Positions 1 to 7,939 of a DNA stretch of 40,414 nt are shown here, in pieces. Source of the stretch: Syntrophaceae bacterium (lineage in GTDB: Bacteria; Desulfobacterota; Syntrophia; Syntrophales; UBA2185). A program made the translations under genes and the position numbers. The stretch lies in contig PMBI01000082.1 of NCBI GenBank assembly GCA_003153775.1, positions 140,680-181,093 on the forward strand, in the 5' to 3' direction. The notes under the pieces are model-generated. The model had not been told where the DNA came from. It searched no databases and saw nothing but the letters and a program-made list of their open reading frames with translations. How positions within the stretch are numbered: position 1 is the stretch's first letter; every line of letters begins with the position of its first letter.

Positions 1-13
1 ATGACAGAAATAA

Positions 14-48
14 AAAAGCCACCAAGACTCTAAAGAGCATGGTGGCCA
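14..48 (-). terminator. Rho-independent terminator
   Basis: Read on the minus strand, a hairpin with CCACCA/TGGTGG arms and an inner CTCT/AGAG stem is followed by CTTTTTTATTT. It lies downstream of the minus-strand cysteine desulfurase and the short reading frame after it, so it probably ends that transcript. The stem and T-tract are seen directly; the assignment to this transcript is inferred. Confidence 0.75.
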
Positions 49-178
49 CCTTTGCACTTCAAATTGTTATAACTCAACTTTAGCTGTACCGTACTGACTA
101 AAGACCATTGTATGGTACAATATTTAAAATTATATTCTATTATTTGCGCAAAGTCAAGGCATATCTCATTTTATTTCA

Positions 179-319
179 ATAATTTATTCATAGCAAGTTT
201 ACTATCAGCGAAGACGGCAGCAGCATAACCGAGAATGGTAAAGATGGCACCTTCACGTACGCCCGTCAGTAAAGGGATACGGAAAGAGATGAGAACGAAA
301 ACAAAAGGCATCGGCGTGT
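179..319 (-). CDS. Short hydrophobic reading frame, possible membrane-protein remnant
   Basis: Between the desulfurase stop and the terminator the minus strand has a frame of 46 codons starting MPFVFVLISF and ending in MNKLLK. It has one hydrophobic stretch, a GVREGAIFT segment, then a second apolar stretch. The GVREG part recalls the C-terminus of YczE/YitT-type membrane proteins, but this is a weak resemblance from memory. No Shine-Dalgarno sequence is visible, and the same frame runs open upstream into the desulfurase gene, so it may be a decayed 3' fragment and not a live gene. The function is unknown. Confidence 0.25.
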
Positions 320-343
320 TTTTGCAAAAGTGGTCGATTGAGA

Positions 344-1525
344 TCAGTAGCAGCGTCTTGAACCGAGGGAGCCTTCGATTTCCGAAAGCGTTTTGAGTTT
401 CTCCACGACTTCTATGAAAGAAAACGCGGCGTATTCTATTTCATCCGGTGTATTTATTATCCCGAGGCTAAATCTCACCGTTCCCTGCGCCGTTTCCCTG
501 GGTATCCCCATCGCCGAAAGGACATGTGAGATTTCAACTGAGTGAGACGTGCAGGCAGAGCCGGCAGAGACGGCAATGCCCCTCGTGTCAAGGTCGCGGA
601 CAATTGTCTCAGCCATGATCGCGGGAACGGATACGCTGAGGCAGTTGGGCAATCTTGAGAGAGGATGACCGTTCACCACGAGGCCCGGGACGACGGCTGA
701 AACCCGCTCCTCGAGAGCATCCCGCATTTTTCTGATTTCATCCATACGTACCGCAACAGTTTCCTTGGCGAGCTCACATGCCTTCCCCAATCCTGCGATG
801 GATGCGACATTCTCTGTGCCGCTCCTCATGTCCCCCTCCTGTCCCCCGCCGTGGAGAATGGGATCAATCTTGATCCCCTCCCTGATGTACAGGATCCCGA
901 TGCCTTTCGGACCATGGAATTTGTGCGCGGAAATGGAAAGGAGATCGATGGACATCTCTTTAACATCGATGTGTACCTTCCCCGCTGACTGCACGGCATC
1001 CGTGTGAAAGGGGATGCCTCTTTCAGCGGCGATCCTTCCTATCTCGGAGATAGGCTCGATGGTCCCGACTTCGTTATTCGTGTGCATGACGCTTATGAGG
1101 ATGGTTTTGTCCGTCAATGCTTTCCTGACGTCTTCCGGATTCACAATGCCGTGCCGGTCAACAGGGAGATAGGTTACGGTGATGCCGTTTCTTTCGAGAT
1201 ACTGACAGGTCTTGAGGACGGCGTGGTGCTCGATTATGGAGGTGACGATATGATTGCCGCGATCTTTGCGGGCGCGGGCGATGCCCTGGATCGCGAGATT
1301 GTTTGCCTCTGTCCCACCGCTCGTAAACACGATCTCCGCGGCATTGGCGCCGATGAGGGCTGCCACTTTGCCCCTCGCTTTTTCTACGGCCTCCCGGGCT
1401 TTTCTGCCCAGGGCGTGAGCGCTCGAGGGATTGCCGAAGGAATGCCGCAGGAAGGGCAGCATGGCTTTGAGGACATCGGGATGCAGCGGCGTGGTCGCGC
1501 AATGGTCAAGATAAACGGTCTTCAT
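344..1525 (-). CDS. Cysteine desulfurase, NifS/IscS class
   Basis: This PLP enzyme removes sulfur from L-cysteine as a persulfide for Fe-S cluster or other sulfur-carrier assembly in the cytoplasm. The 393 residues match the usual family length. Visible landmarks are the N-terminal YLDHCATTPLHP, H100 in the IIEH motif, D176 and Q179 in HTDAVQSAGK, the PLP lysine K202 in SAHKFHGPKGIG, and the persulfide cysteine C325 in GSACTS. It starts 44 bases after the stop of the Fe-S flavoprotein gene and is probably co-transcribed with it. No scaffold gene (iscU/nifU) lies next to it. Whether it serves ISC, NIF or selenium metabolism cannot be decided from sequence alone, so I give no symbol. Confidence 0.93.
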   Translation of the reverse strand: MKTVYLDHCATTPLHPDVLKAMLPFLRHSFGNPSSAHALGRKAREAVEKARGKVAALIGANAAEIVFTSGGTEANNLAIQGIARARKDRGNHIVTSIIEHHAVLKTCQYLERNGITVTYLPVDRHGIVNPEDVRKALTDKTILISVMHTNNEVGTIEPISEIGRIAAERGIPFHTDAVQSAGKVHIDVKEMSIDLLSISAHKFHGPKGIGILYIREGIKIDPILHGGGQEGDMRSGTENVASIAGLGKACELAKETVAVRMDEIRKMRDALEERVSAVVPGLVVNGHPLSRLPNCLSVSVPAIMAETIVRDLDTRGIAVSAGSACTSHSVEISHVLSAMGIPRETAQGTVRFSLGIINTPDEIEYAAFSFIEVVEKLKTLSEIEGSLGSRRCY

Positions 1526-1569
1526 AAAGATCCCTTGAGAGTGTTTCTGTCGGGTGCGGATACTGCGTC

Positions 1570-3510
1570 TTAAATCTTCCTGCCGATAGTAAAACCTTCT
1601 TCAATCGCTTCTTTTATCATGCGGGGCTTGGCGCAATCGCCGATTGCATATACCTCGGGAATCTTCGCCCTGGTCTTTTCATCGAAGGTGGGGTTTGACT
1701 TAAAGCCTACGGCGAGCACAACCGTATCTCCTTTGATAAAGCCGGCGACCCCCTTCTGCTCTATCTTTACACCCTCTTTCGTTATCTCCTGCACGATGGT
1801 GTTAGCTTCCATTTTGATTCCCGCTTTCTTTAATCTCGCGAGAAAGAAAGGCCTGTAAGTGGGAGAGACATTGTCCGCCATGCGGCTCAACATCTCTATA
1901 ACAGTGACCTGGGCGACACCTTTTGCGCGTTCGAGGATAAATTCCGCCGTCTCGCAGCCGACCATACCGCCTCCGACAATGAGGACACTTCCGCCGCTTA
2001 CCGTCTTGGCGCCGGTCAATACGTCTTCCGCCAACACCACATTTGGACCAGCCACACCTGGTATATTCGGAATGAGCGAAGAGGAGCCCGTAGCCATTAT
2101 CAGGACGTCGGGCTTTTCTCTTTCTACTATGGCAGGTGTTACATCGCTCCTGAGTTTGATTTCCACGCCGGCCTTCCGCGCGCGGGCTGCGAGGCTCGTG
2201 ACCAGGGACTGAATTTCATTCTTGTAAGGCGGTATGGAGGCGATCAGAAGTTTTCCTCCCAGTTCCTTTCCTCTGTCGTAGAGCGTGACCTTGTGGCCTC
2301 TTGATGCGGCCGTCATCGCCGCTTCCATGCCGCCGGGGCCGCCGCCAATCACGAATACCTTCTTCGATTCCTTTGCGGGCACGACTGCGTACTCCGCCTC
2401 TCTTCCCGCAAGCGGGTTGACCGAGCAACTGGTCGATGCCGCCGTTCCCCAGTCTTTGTATGTTGTCAGAATATCCGTGAGGCAGTTGGAGCATGCGAGG
2501 CAGGGAACGATCTCCTCGACTCTTCCTTCCCGCGCCTTGTTGGGAAGTTCGGGATCGGCGAGAAGCGCACGGGCCATGCCGGTCATGTCGGCCTTGCCCT
2601 CGGCAATCGCCTTCTCGGCAACGACCGGGTCATTTATGCGATTGGCCGCAATGACGGGAATGCCGACCCAGCCCTTGATTTTTTCTGCAAGATGCAGGAA
2701 GGCCCCTTTCGGGAGCACTGCCTGGACGGTGGGAACGGGCGATTCATGCCAGCCCGTGTAAACGTTAATCATCTGGATGCCGGCCTTTTCGAGGATGCGC
2801 ACCACTTCTTTCGAATCCTCTATAGTGTGCCCTCCCTCCATCTGCTCTGCGACGTTGAGACGGCAGCCGATGGGGAAGTCTTTCCCTACTTCCTTTCTCA
2901 TGCTCGCGATAACTTCGAGGATGATCCTCATCCTATTTTCCAGACTGCCGCCGTATTCATCCTCCCGCTTATTGGTGATGGGAGAAAGGAAGCGGTTCAA
3001 GAGATAGCCCCCGCCCACGAGCACCTCGACCGCGTCGCAGCCGCCCTCACGGGCCCTGCGGGCAGCCTGTCCATATTCTCTGACAAGATATTGTATCTCA
3101 GGAACGGTAAGAGGCCTCGCTGTTGTGCGCGTCATCTGGTTCAATACCGCTGACGGGCCCACCACTTCGGCAATCCCATCCTTGAGCGTCACATGGTACG
3201 AGATGATGAGCTGTGCGGCGATCTTCGCCCCGCGCGCGTGCACCGCGTCCGTGAGCTTGCGTACGCCCGGAATAAAACGGTCATCGTATAAGCCGGGCTC
3301 TAAGGGCGATCCTGCATGAACCGGCGAGAAGGGAGCGATGATAAGCCCGACGCCTCCCTCCGCCCGCGCCGCAAAAAAGCTGATGAGGCGATCGCCGATT
3401 GTCTCATCAAGCTCGCCGTAGCCTGATGTGAGCGGCAGCATTACGATCCTGTTTTTTACTTTCAGTGTGCCGATCTCGATAGGGGTGAATAGATGCTTAA
3501 ACTGTTGCAT
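1570..3510 (-). CDS. NADH:flavin oxidoreductase / 2,4-dienoyl-CoA reductase-type Fe-S flavoprotein
   Basis: A 646-residue three-domain reductase of the FadH/BaiCD/trimethylamine-dehydrogenase type. Residues about 1-330 form the FMN-binding TIM barrel (old yellow enzyme), with the typical NKREDEYGGSLENRMR segment. Cysteines C337, C340, C343 and C362 follow and should hold a [4Fe-4S] cluster. From about 385 comes the FAD/NAD(P)H module, with GGGPGG at 389-394 and a second dinucleotide motif VGGGMVGCE near 508. Such enzymes reduce activated C=C bonds of enoates or enoyl-CoAs using NAD(P)H. The cysteine spacing is C-x2-C-x2-C-x18-C, whereas FadH as I recall has C-x2-C-x3-C-x11-C, so the substrate may differ. 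GAGGAG lies 8 bases before the ATG. Confidence 0.9.
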   Translation of the reverse strand: MQQFKHLFTPIEIGTLKVKNRIVMLPLTSGYGELDETIGDRLISFFAARAEGGVGLIIAPFSPVHAGSPLEPGLYDDRFIPGVRKLTDAVHARGAKIAAQLIISYHVTLKDGIAEVVGPSAVLNQMTRTTARPLTVPEIQYLVREYGQAARRAREGGCDAVEVLVGGGYLLNRFLSPITNKREDEYGGSLENRMRIILEVIASMRKEVGKDFPIGCRLNVAEQMEGGHTIEDSKEVVRILEKAGIQMINVYTGWHESPVPTVQAVLPKGAFLHLAEKIKGWVGIPVIAANRINDPVVAEKAIAEGKADMTGMARALLADPELPNKAREGRVEEIVPCLACSNCLTDILTTYKDWGTAASTSCSVNPLAGREAEYAVVPAKESKKVFVIGGGPGGMEAAMTAASRGHKVTLYDRGKELGGKLLIASIPPYKNEIQSLVTSLAARARKAGVEIKLRSDVTPAIVEREKPDVLIMATGSSSLIPNIPGVAGPNVVLAEDVLTGAKTVSGGSVLIVGGGMVGCETAEFILERAKGVAQVTVIEMLSRMADNVSPTYRPFFLARLKKAGIKMEANTIVQEITKEGVKIEQKGVAGFIKGDTVVLAVGFKSNPTFDEKTRAKIPEVYAIGDCAKPRMIKEAIEEGFTIGRKI

Positions 3511-3602
3511 TACGGAAACTCCTCAGCGGTATTTGGATACTTAAGGTTATGTGGCTATTTTCGTACTACGGATTAAGAACCGTTTGCAAGTATAAACACT
3601 GG

Positions 3603-3622
3603 ACTCCCGCCTCCGCGGGAGT
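3603..3622. repeat. GC-rich hairpin
   Basis: ACTCCCGC and GCGGGAGT form a perfect 8-bp stem around a CTCC loop. It lies between the BKACE stop and the next gene on the minus strand. There is no T-tract on the minus strand, so it could be a REP-like element or an mRNA-stabilising or pausing hairpin; I cannot tell which. Confidence 0.6.
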
Positions 3623-3637
3623 GACACGTATTTGTCT

Positions 3638-3719
3638 GTCATTTCGAGCCGTGCGAGAAATCTTTTCTTTGACCAAATAGAGACAACCCAAAAGATTCCT
3701 CACGTTCGTTCGGAATGAC
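3638..3719. repeat. Imperfect 30-bp inverted repeat, REP/MITE-like
   Basis: The left arm (3638-3667, beginning GTCATTTCGAG) and the right arm (3690-3719, ending TTCGGAATGAC) are imperfect reverse complements around a 22-base spacer. It sits next to the 3603-3622 hairpin and together they fill most of the 234-base gap between two co-oriented genes. Segments of the form 'cattccgaacgaacgtgaggaatc' recur in many bacterial intergenic regions, but copy number in this genome cannot be judged from one window. Confidence 0.55.
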
Positions 3720-3744
3720 GTCTTCTGTCCTATTTAGCGGTCGC

Positions 3745-4668
3745 CTAATAATTGACCTTGTCTATTCCCTTAAGGCCCAGGATCTGGCGGGCCTCATCCG
3801 GTGTCGCCGGATCGATGCCAAGCTCGCGCGCCATGCGGACCATCTTGGCAACCTGTTCGGCGTTGCTCTTCGCCATCTTGCCGCGGTCCAGGTAGAGGTT
3901 ATCTTCCAGCCCGACCCGGCAATTACCTCCGATGAGGAGGGACTGCGTGCAGATGGGAAACTGTGCGCGGCCTGCGACACAGACGGAAAATTCGAAATCG
4001 CCGATCTGCTTCTTCGCATAATCCACAAGGAACATGAGATTTTCCGAACTCGGCGTGATGCCGCCGAGGACGCCCATGACGAACTGGATGTAGACGGGCT
4101 TCTTGACATATCCCGCCTGGATCATGAAAGCGACGTTGTTTACCATGCCGGAATCATATATCTCGAATTCGGGTTTCGTTCCGTGCGCGGCGAAAATTGT
4201 GCAGTATTCCTTCATGGATTTGAAGGTGTTCGGAAAAATAAAATCTTCGGACATGCCCAGGTACTGCTTTTCCCAGGGGAATTTGAATTCCTTGAATCTG
4301 GGGATCGCGTGGAACAGGGCGAAGTTGATCGACCCGGCATTGAAAGAGGCTAGTTCCGGTTTATACAAGGTGACGGGCGCCACGCGCTGCTCGACGGTCA
4401 TGCCCATTCCTCCGCCGGTCGTGATGCAGACGACGATGTTGCACCGGCTCTTGATGCTGGTGATGATCTGTTTCATCAGTTCGAGGTCCGGCACAGGCAT
4501 GCCGTTCTCCGGGTTGCGCGCGTGGACATGGCACACGGCTGCGCCTGCCTCATAGGCCCGCACGGCCTCGTCTGCGATCTGCTGAGGAGTGATGGGTAAA
4601 TATTCCGACATCGTCGGGGTGTGAATACTGCCGGTAATGGCCGCGGTGATAACAGCTTTCTCTTTCAT
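3745..4668 (-). CDS. BKACE family beta-keto acid cleavage enzyme (Kce-like)
   Basis: These zinc enzymes condense a beta-keto acid with acetyl-CoA and split it into acetoacetate and a CoA ester; the founding member is the 3-keto-5-aminohexanoate cleavage enzyme of lysine fermentation. The 307 residues fit the family length. It opens with AVITAAITGSIHTPTMSEYL. Expected zinc ligands are H47 and H49 in CHVHARNP and E255 in RVGLEDNLYL. A start ATG lies 24 bases after the AbfD-like gene, in the same direction, so the two are probably one operon. The lysine-fermentation aminomutase genes are absent here, so another beta-keto acid substrate is likely. The family call is firm; the substrate is unknown. 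Confidence 0.9.
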   Translation of the reverse strand: MKEKAVITAAITGSIHTPTMSEYLPITPQQIADEAVRAYEAGAAVCHVHARNPENGMPVPDLELMKQIITSIKSRCNIVVCITTGGGMGMTVEQRVAPVTLYKPELASFNAGSINFALFHAIPRFKEFKFPWEKQYLGMSEDFIFPNTFKSMKEYCTIFAAHGTKPEFEIYDSGMVNNVAFMIQAGYVKKPVYIQFVMGVLGGITPSSENLMFLVDYAKKQIGDFEFSVCVAGRAQFPICTQSLLIGGNCRVGLEDNLYLDRGKMAKSNAEQVAKMVRMARELGIDPATPDEARQILGLKGIDKVNY

Positions 4669-4692
4669 CTCTATCTGCTCCTTTTCAAATTG

Positions 4693-6165
4693 TCATTCTT
4701 GACTGGACGAAATTCCCGCTAACCTTTCTGCCGCTTTTCTGTCGCGCTTGAAATCCGTCATCAGGCGAAAATTCAATCGCTGCGTTGCCGGAGGCCCGGC
4801 CGCGATGACGGAAAGGATGATCGTCGGCGCAGAGAGTCCCGACAAGGATTCGCACAGACGCGCCATCTTCAAACGGTCATGAACATCCACGCCTTCCCTC
4901 CCTTTATGGTATTTGGCCAGGAGCTCTCCCACCTTCGGTATCTTGAGATCCCGGCTGCTGGGTCTCGTAATCAGGATGCCGCCGCCAATATCGGCGAGCG
5001 TCTGCCCCGCGCGCAGTATGGCGTCGTTCATATATATCTTTGCCGCATTTATGGAGAGGGTCTCGGGCAGCATCACGCCGGAGTCCGTAGCCGTGGCCAA
5101 AGCGGCGGAGCCTGCCACAAGGCCGTAGAGGGTTTCTGCATCTACGCTCATATTGATGAGTTTGTCCTGCACGTGCGTCTTGCCGGCAACGCCGTTGTAA
5201 TCGGCTATCGCCATACCTGCTCCTATGGAAAGATCGATGTAGCCGCACCGGCAGGCCGATGATGCGAAGCGCTGGAAATCGGAAAAGCGATGAACAAGGC
5301 TGGCAGTCGCCTTCCATTCACCGCAGAGGAAAACCCGCTCCCAGGGGACAAAGACGTTGTCAAAAAGGATGTGCGCGCTCTGATGCATGCCGAATGCCGC
5401 ATTGCCGATATCTTCAGTCTCCATGACCATGAACTTTGCGTTGGAACACGCGGAATCGTTCACATGGATCACGCCTTTCGCGTCTCCCGGGACGGCAAAG
5501 GCGACTGCGTAAGCCTCATCGTTTGGGCCAAGGGCCGTCGTCGGCACCACGAGCCGTTCGTGGGCAATGGGCGCGCCGGACTGCTGGAGCTTCGCACCGT
5601 TGACGATGATGCCGTCCGGGGTGCGCTCGACGATCCTGACATAAAGATCGGGATCCGCCTGACGGTGCGGCGGGAGTGACCTGTCTCCTTTGGCGTCTGT
5701 GATGTTGCCGGAGACCGCCAGGTCTTTTTCCTGGCACATGGTCATGTATTTCTTGAATCTCTCATGATAGTTCGTCTGTCCCTTGCTCGCTTTATCCACA
5801 TCGTGCGTCACCGACCAGAGCGCATTGATTACGGCGCCTGCGACGCAGCGTCCGCCGAAGCAGCCGCCCGTGTAGCGCATCATGGTGCGCTGCAGTTTCA
5901 TCCTTCCCATGAGGTCGTCCTGCGATTTGACGATCTTGAGAAACCTGCTGATCTTTCCGGCCGTGAGATCGCTCTCGGCTGTGATCAAGCGGTGCAATTC
6001 CGGATTCAGCTCGGGATCACTGGCAAGGTCATAGGTTGCCTTAAGGGCATTCACCGCCGGTTTCATAACCGGATGGGAAGCAAAATCGGCAACCTCCTCG
6101 CCGTCGATGTAGAGGACTGTCTTCATCGCCCTTAATGTTTTCAGGTACTCTTTTCCGTTCATCAT
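4693..6165 (-). CDS. 4-hydroxybutyryl-CoA dehydratase / HpaB-family flavoprotein, altered cluster site
   Basis: A 490-residue member of the acyl-CoA-dehydrogenase-fold family that includes AbfD (4-hydroxybutyryl-CoA dehydratase/vinylacetyl-CoA isomerase, FAD plus [4Fe-4S]) and 4-hydroxyphenylacetate 3-hydroxylase. Three of the four AbfD cluster ligands have counterparts: C102 and C107 in GGCFGGRC, and C305 in FASSACRCG. Two features differ from AbfD as I recall it: the first cysteine pair is C-x4-C where AbfD has C-x3-C, and the histidine seven residues before the last cysteine is Gln298. I start at the ATG at 6165 because GAGGAG lies 10 bases upstream; a TTG at 6183 would overlap that site. 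It lies between an acyl-CoA dehydrogenase and a BKACE gene, suggesting a CoA-ester pathway rather than a monooxygenase role. Confidence 0.85.
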   Translation of the reverse strand: MMNGKEYLKTLRAMKTVLYIDGEEVADFASHPVMKPAVNALKATYDLASDPELNPELHRLITAESDLTAGKISRFLKIVKSQDDLMGRMKLQRTMMRYTGGCFGGRCVAGAVINALWSVTHDVDKASKGQTNYHERFKKYMTMCQEKDLAVSGNITDAKGDRSLPPHRQADPDLYVRIVERTPDGIIVNGAKLQQSGAPIAHERLVVPTTALGPNDEAYAVAFAVPGDAKGVIHVNDSACSNAKFMVMETEDIGNAAFGMHQSAHILFDNVFVPWERVFLCGEWKATASLVHRFSDFQRFASSACRCGYIDLSIGAGMAIADYNGVAGKTHVQDKLINMSVDAETLYGLVAGSAALATATDSGVMLPETLSINAAKIYMNDAILRAGQTLADIGGGILITRPSSRDLKIPKVGELLAKYHKGREGVDVHDRLKMARLCESLSGLSAPTIILSVIAAGPPATQRLNFRLMTDFKRDRKAAERLAGISSSQE

Positions 6166-6206
6166 CGTCTCGTCACTCCTCAAACGCCGGACAGGCGCCT
6201 ATGCAT

Positions 6207-7472
6207 TTACCAGCCCTTAATCCACATTTCATCGTCTTCGTAGACCTTCTCGTCGTCTTTGTCGGCGTCCTCAGCATCGATCTCGATCATCCGGCCGGGA
6301 TTGGCGTCTTTGAGGATCTCCCGATAGAATTCATGCTGGATGAGAAGGTTCATGATGTCGTTTGTCCCCGTCCATATCTGGATGAGACGCGCATCCCGCA
6401 CCATTTTCTCGATTGGGAAGACGCTCGTGTAGCTGATCCCCCCGACGATCTGCATGGCCAGATTACATACATTCCACGCCGTATCGGTGGCGCATTTCTT
6501 TGCTTCGCTCACCATCCTGCGGGCGGTGGGCAGGCCGGCATCGACGCTCTTCGCCGCCGCAATAGTAAGGGCGCGGGCTGCATCCAGTTGCGTGATGGCA
6601 TCGGCTACTTTGAAACTGACGCCCTGGAAATTTCTGATCTTCTGGCCGAAGGCCTTCCTGCGGTCGCTGTATCTCACAGCTACTTCGAGGGCGCCGCGTC
6701 CCATTCCGAGCGAGGCGCCGGCCGAGGTCATGCGTTCGGGGACCATCATCGTGTTGAAGATATTTGCGCCTTCATTGAGCCCGCCGATCAGGTTGGAAAC
6801 TGGGACCTTGACATCCTTGAAAAGGAGGCGTCCTGTGCCCCCGCCCCTCGTACCGAGGAGCTTATAAAGGTATTTAGCCTCCACGCCCTCCCGATCTTTT
6901 TCAATAAGAATAAGGCTGATCCTCTCATGAGGCTTGCCCTGCGGGTTCGTGTTGCAGTAGACGATAAAAAAGTCGGCGCCGTCCGCGGCAACAACGAAAC
7001 GCTTCTGTCCCTTGATGGTAAAATATCCGTCCTTCAATTCCGCGCGGGTCGTAGCTCCGAAAAAGTCCGACCCGCCGCGCGGCTCCGTGAGGGCCTCGGC
7101 GGATACCAGATCTCCCCTCAGCATCGGTCTGAGAAACTTTTCCTTCTGTTCCTCAGTCCCATAGACATTCAAGGCCTCTCCCACGATCGAGGGCATGGCG
7201 AAGGCGCAGCCGAGGGCGGTGCCGAGAACGCCGATTTCCTCGAGTGCGGCTATCTCGCCCGTCCAGGACATGCCGCGGCCGCCGTACTTCTTGGGAAATC
7301 TCAAACCGAGGAGATTCCTATTGCCCAAATCTTTGACATACTCCCGCGGGTAGCGAATCTCATCCCGGTCCATTTTTTTGAGAAGATCGGGTGACACGTT
7401 GTTCTTGACGAAATCCCGGACCTCTTGTTTCAAGGCCAGCTCTTCCTTGGTTAAGAATACATCCTGAAGCAT
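6207..7472 (-). CDS. Acyl-CoA dehydrogenase with acidic C-terminal tail
   Basis: A 421-residue FAD enzyme for alpha,beta-dehydrogenation of an acyl-CoA, normally passing electrons to ETF. It shows EALTEPRGGSD (FAD and substrate binding), RRKAFGQKI, and QIVGGISYTS near the C-terminus. The medium-chain catalytic glutamate position is Thr368 (WTGTND). A glutamate at the isovaleryl/long-chain position, E246 in MVPERMTSAG, is the likely base. Residues about 395-421 are an extra acidic tail rich in Asp and Glu. AGGAG lies 7 bases before the ATG. It is the first gene of the minus-strand operon and faces the divergent control region. The substrate is unknown. Confidence 0.9.
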   Translation of the reverse strand: MLQDVFLTKEELALKQEVRDFVKNNVSPDLLKKMDRDEIRYPREYVKDLGNRNLLGLRFPKKYGGRGMSWTGEIAALEEIGVLGTALGCAFAMPSIVGEALNVYGTEEQKEKFLRPMLRGDLVSAEALTEPRGGSDFFGATTRAELKDGYFTIKGQKRFVVAADGADFFIVYCNTNPQGKPHERISLILIEKDREGVEAKYLYKLLGTRGGGTGRLLFKDVKVPVSNLIGGLNEGANIFNTMMVPERMTSAGASLGMGRGALEVAVRYSDRRKAFGQKIRNFQGVSFKVADAITQLDAARALTIAAAKSVDAGLPTARRMVSEAKKCATDTAWNVCNLAMQIVGGISYTSVFPIEKMVRDARLIQIWTGTNDIMNLLIQHEFYREILKDANPGRMIEIDAEDADKDDEKVYEDDEMWIKGW

Positions 7473-7880
7473 AGCAATTCTCCTTTCGTCAAATATGATG
7501 CACCTGTAAAAAGTTCGTTTTCACACCTGCCTGCGTGTGCGGACTGCAACGGAGCCGCTGTCCTGTATAATTGGCCATGTAGAGCCAGGATTTAATTTTT
7601 TTAAGACTCCGATATGGCAGAAAAAGTACATTTTCTTCCGCGTTCGCAAGAATTAGGATTTGACACAGCCTGCGGGATGGTATAGTTTTCTTTCCGATGA
7701 TTCGAGATTTCATAAATTCCAAGGGACGATCATGAAGTTGGACGACAGAGGCGATTTTGTGATTCTTCCCCTCAATTAAGGCGGACCGGAGGATATTATC
7801 CGGGTTCGCTACTGCTGCCGACCGCGTTCTCACCCTGCGATAAGCAAGGCATGATAGAAGCAAAATATTACAGAAACGGC

Positions 7881-7909
7881 TTGACAATTTGCCGCGTATA
7901 TAATATCAA
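7881..7909 (+). promoter_or_regulatory. Candidate sigma-70 promoter of the plus-strand CoA operon
   Basis: TTGACA (7881-7886) is followed after 17 bases by TATCAA (7904-7909). A better -10 match, TATAAT at 7899-7904, is only 12 bases away and so badly spaced. A start near 7916 would put the palindrome at about +3 to +23, a position suited to repression, and leave a leader of about 320 bases before the first gene. Confidence 0.4.
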
Positions 7910-7918
7910 GAAACGCAC

Positions 7919-7939
7919 GGTAAGTAAATGTTACTTACC
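7919..7939. promoter_or_regulatory. Perfect 9-3-9 palindrome, likely repressor operator
   Basis: GGTAAGTAA, three spacer bases (ATG), then TTACTTACC: a perfect inverted repeat directly downstream of the TTGACA promoter-like sequence. Size and symmetry fit a dimeric TetR-type repressor, the class that often controls acyl-CoA gene clusters. No regulator gene lies beside it, so the regulator type is inferred. Confidence 0.65.

Noticed and set aside
1004..1573. Long plus-strand reading frame opposite the cysteine desulfurase
   Set aside because: It mirrors a gene with complete catalytic motifs, has no ribosome-binding site and its translation looks like no known protein.
6135..7394. 419-codon plus-strand frame opposite the acyl-CoA dehydrogenase
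   Set aside because: It is antisense to a clear gene; the long opening results from GC-rich codon bias.
7660..7686. TTGACA with TATAGT as an upstream plus-strand promoter
   Set aside because: Spacing is only 15 bases and no gene follows within 500 bases; a chance match is likely.
7489..7887. 132-codon minus-strand frame in the divergent region
   Set aside because: TTG start, no ribosome-binding site, no recognisable domain. Kept only as part of the region description.
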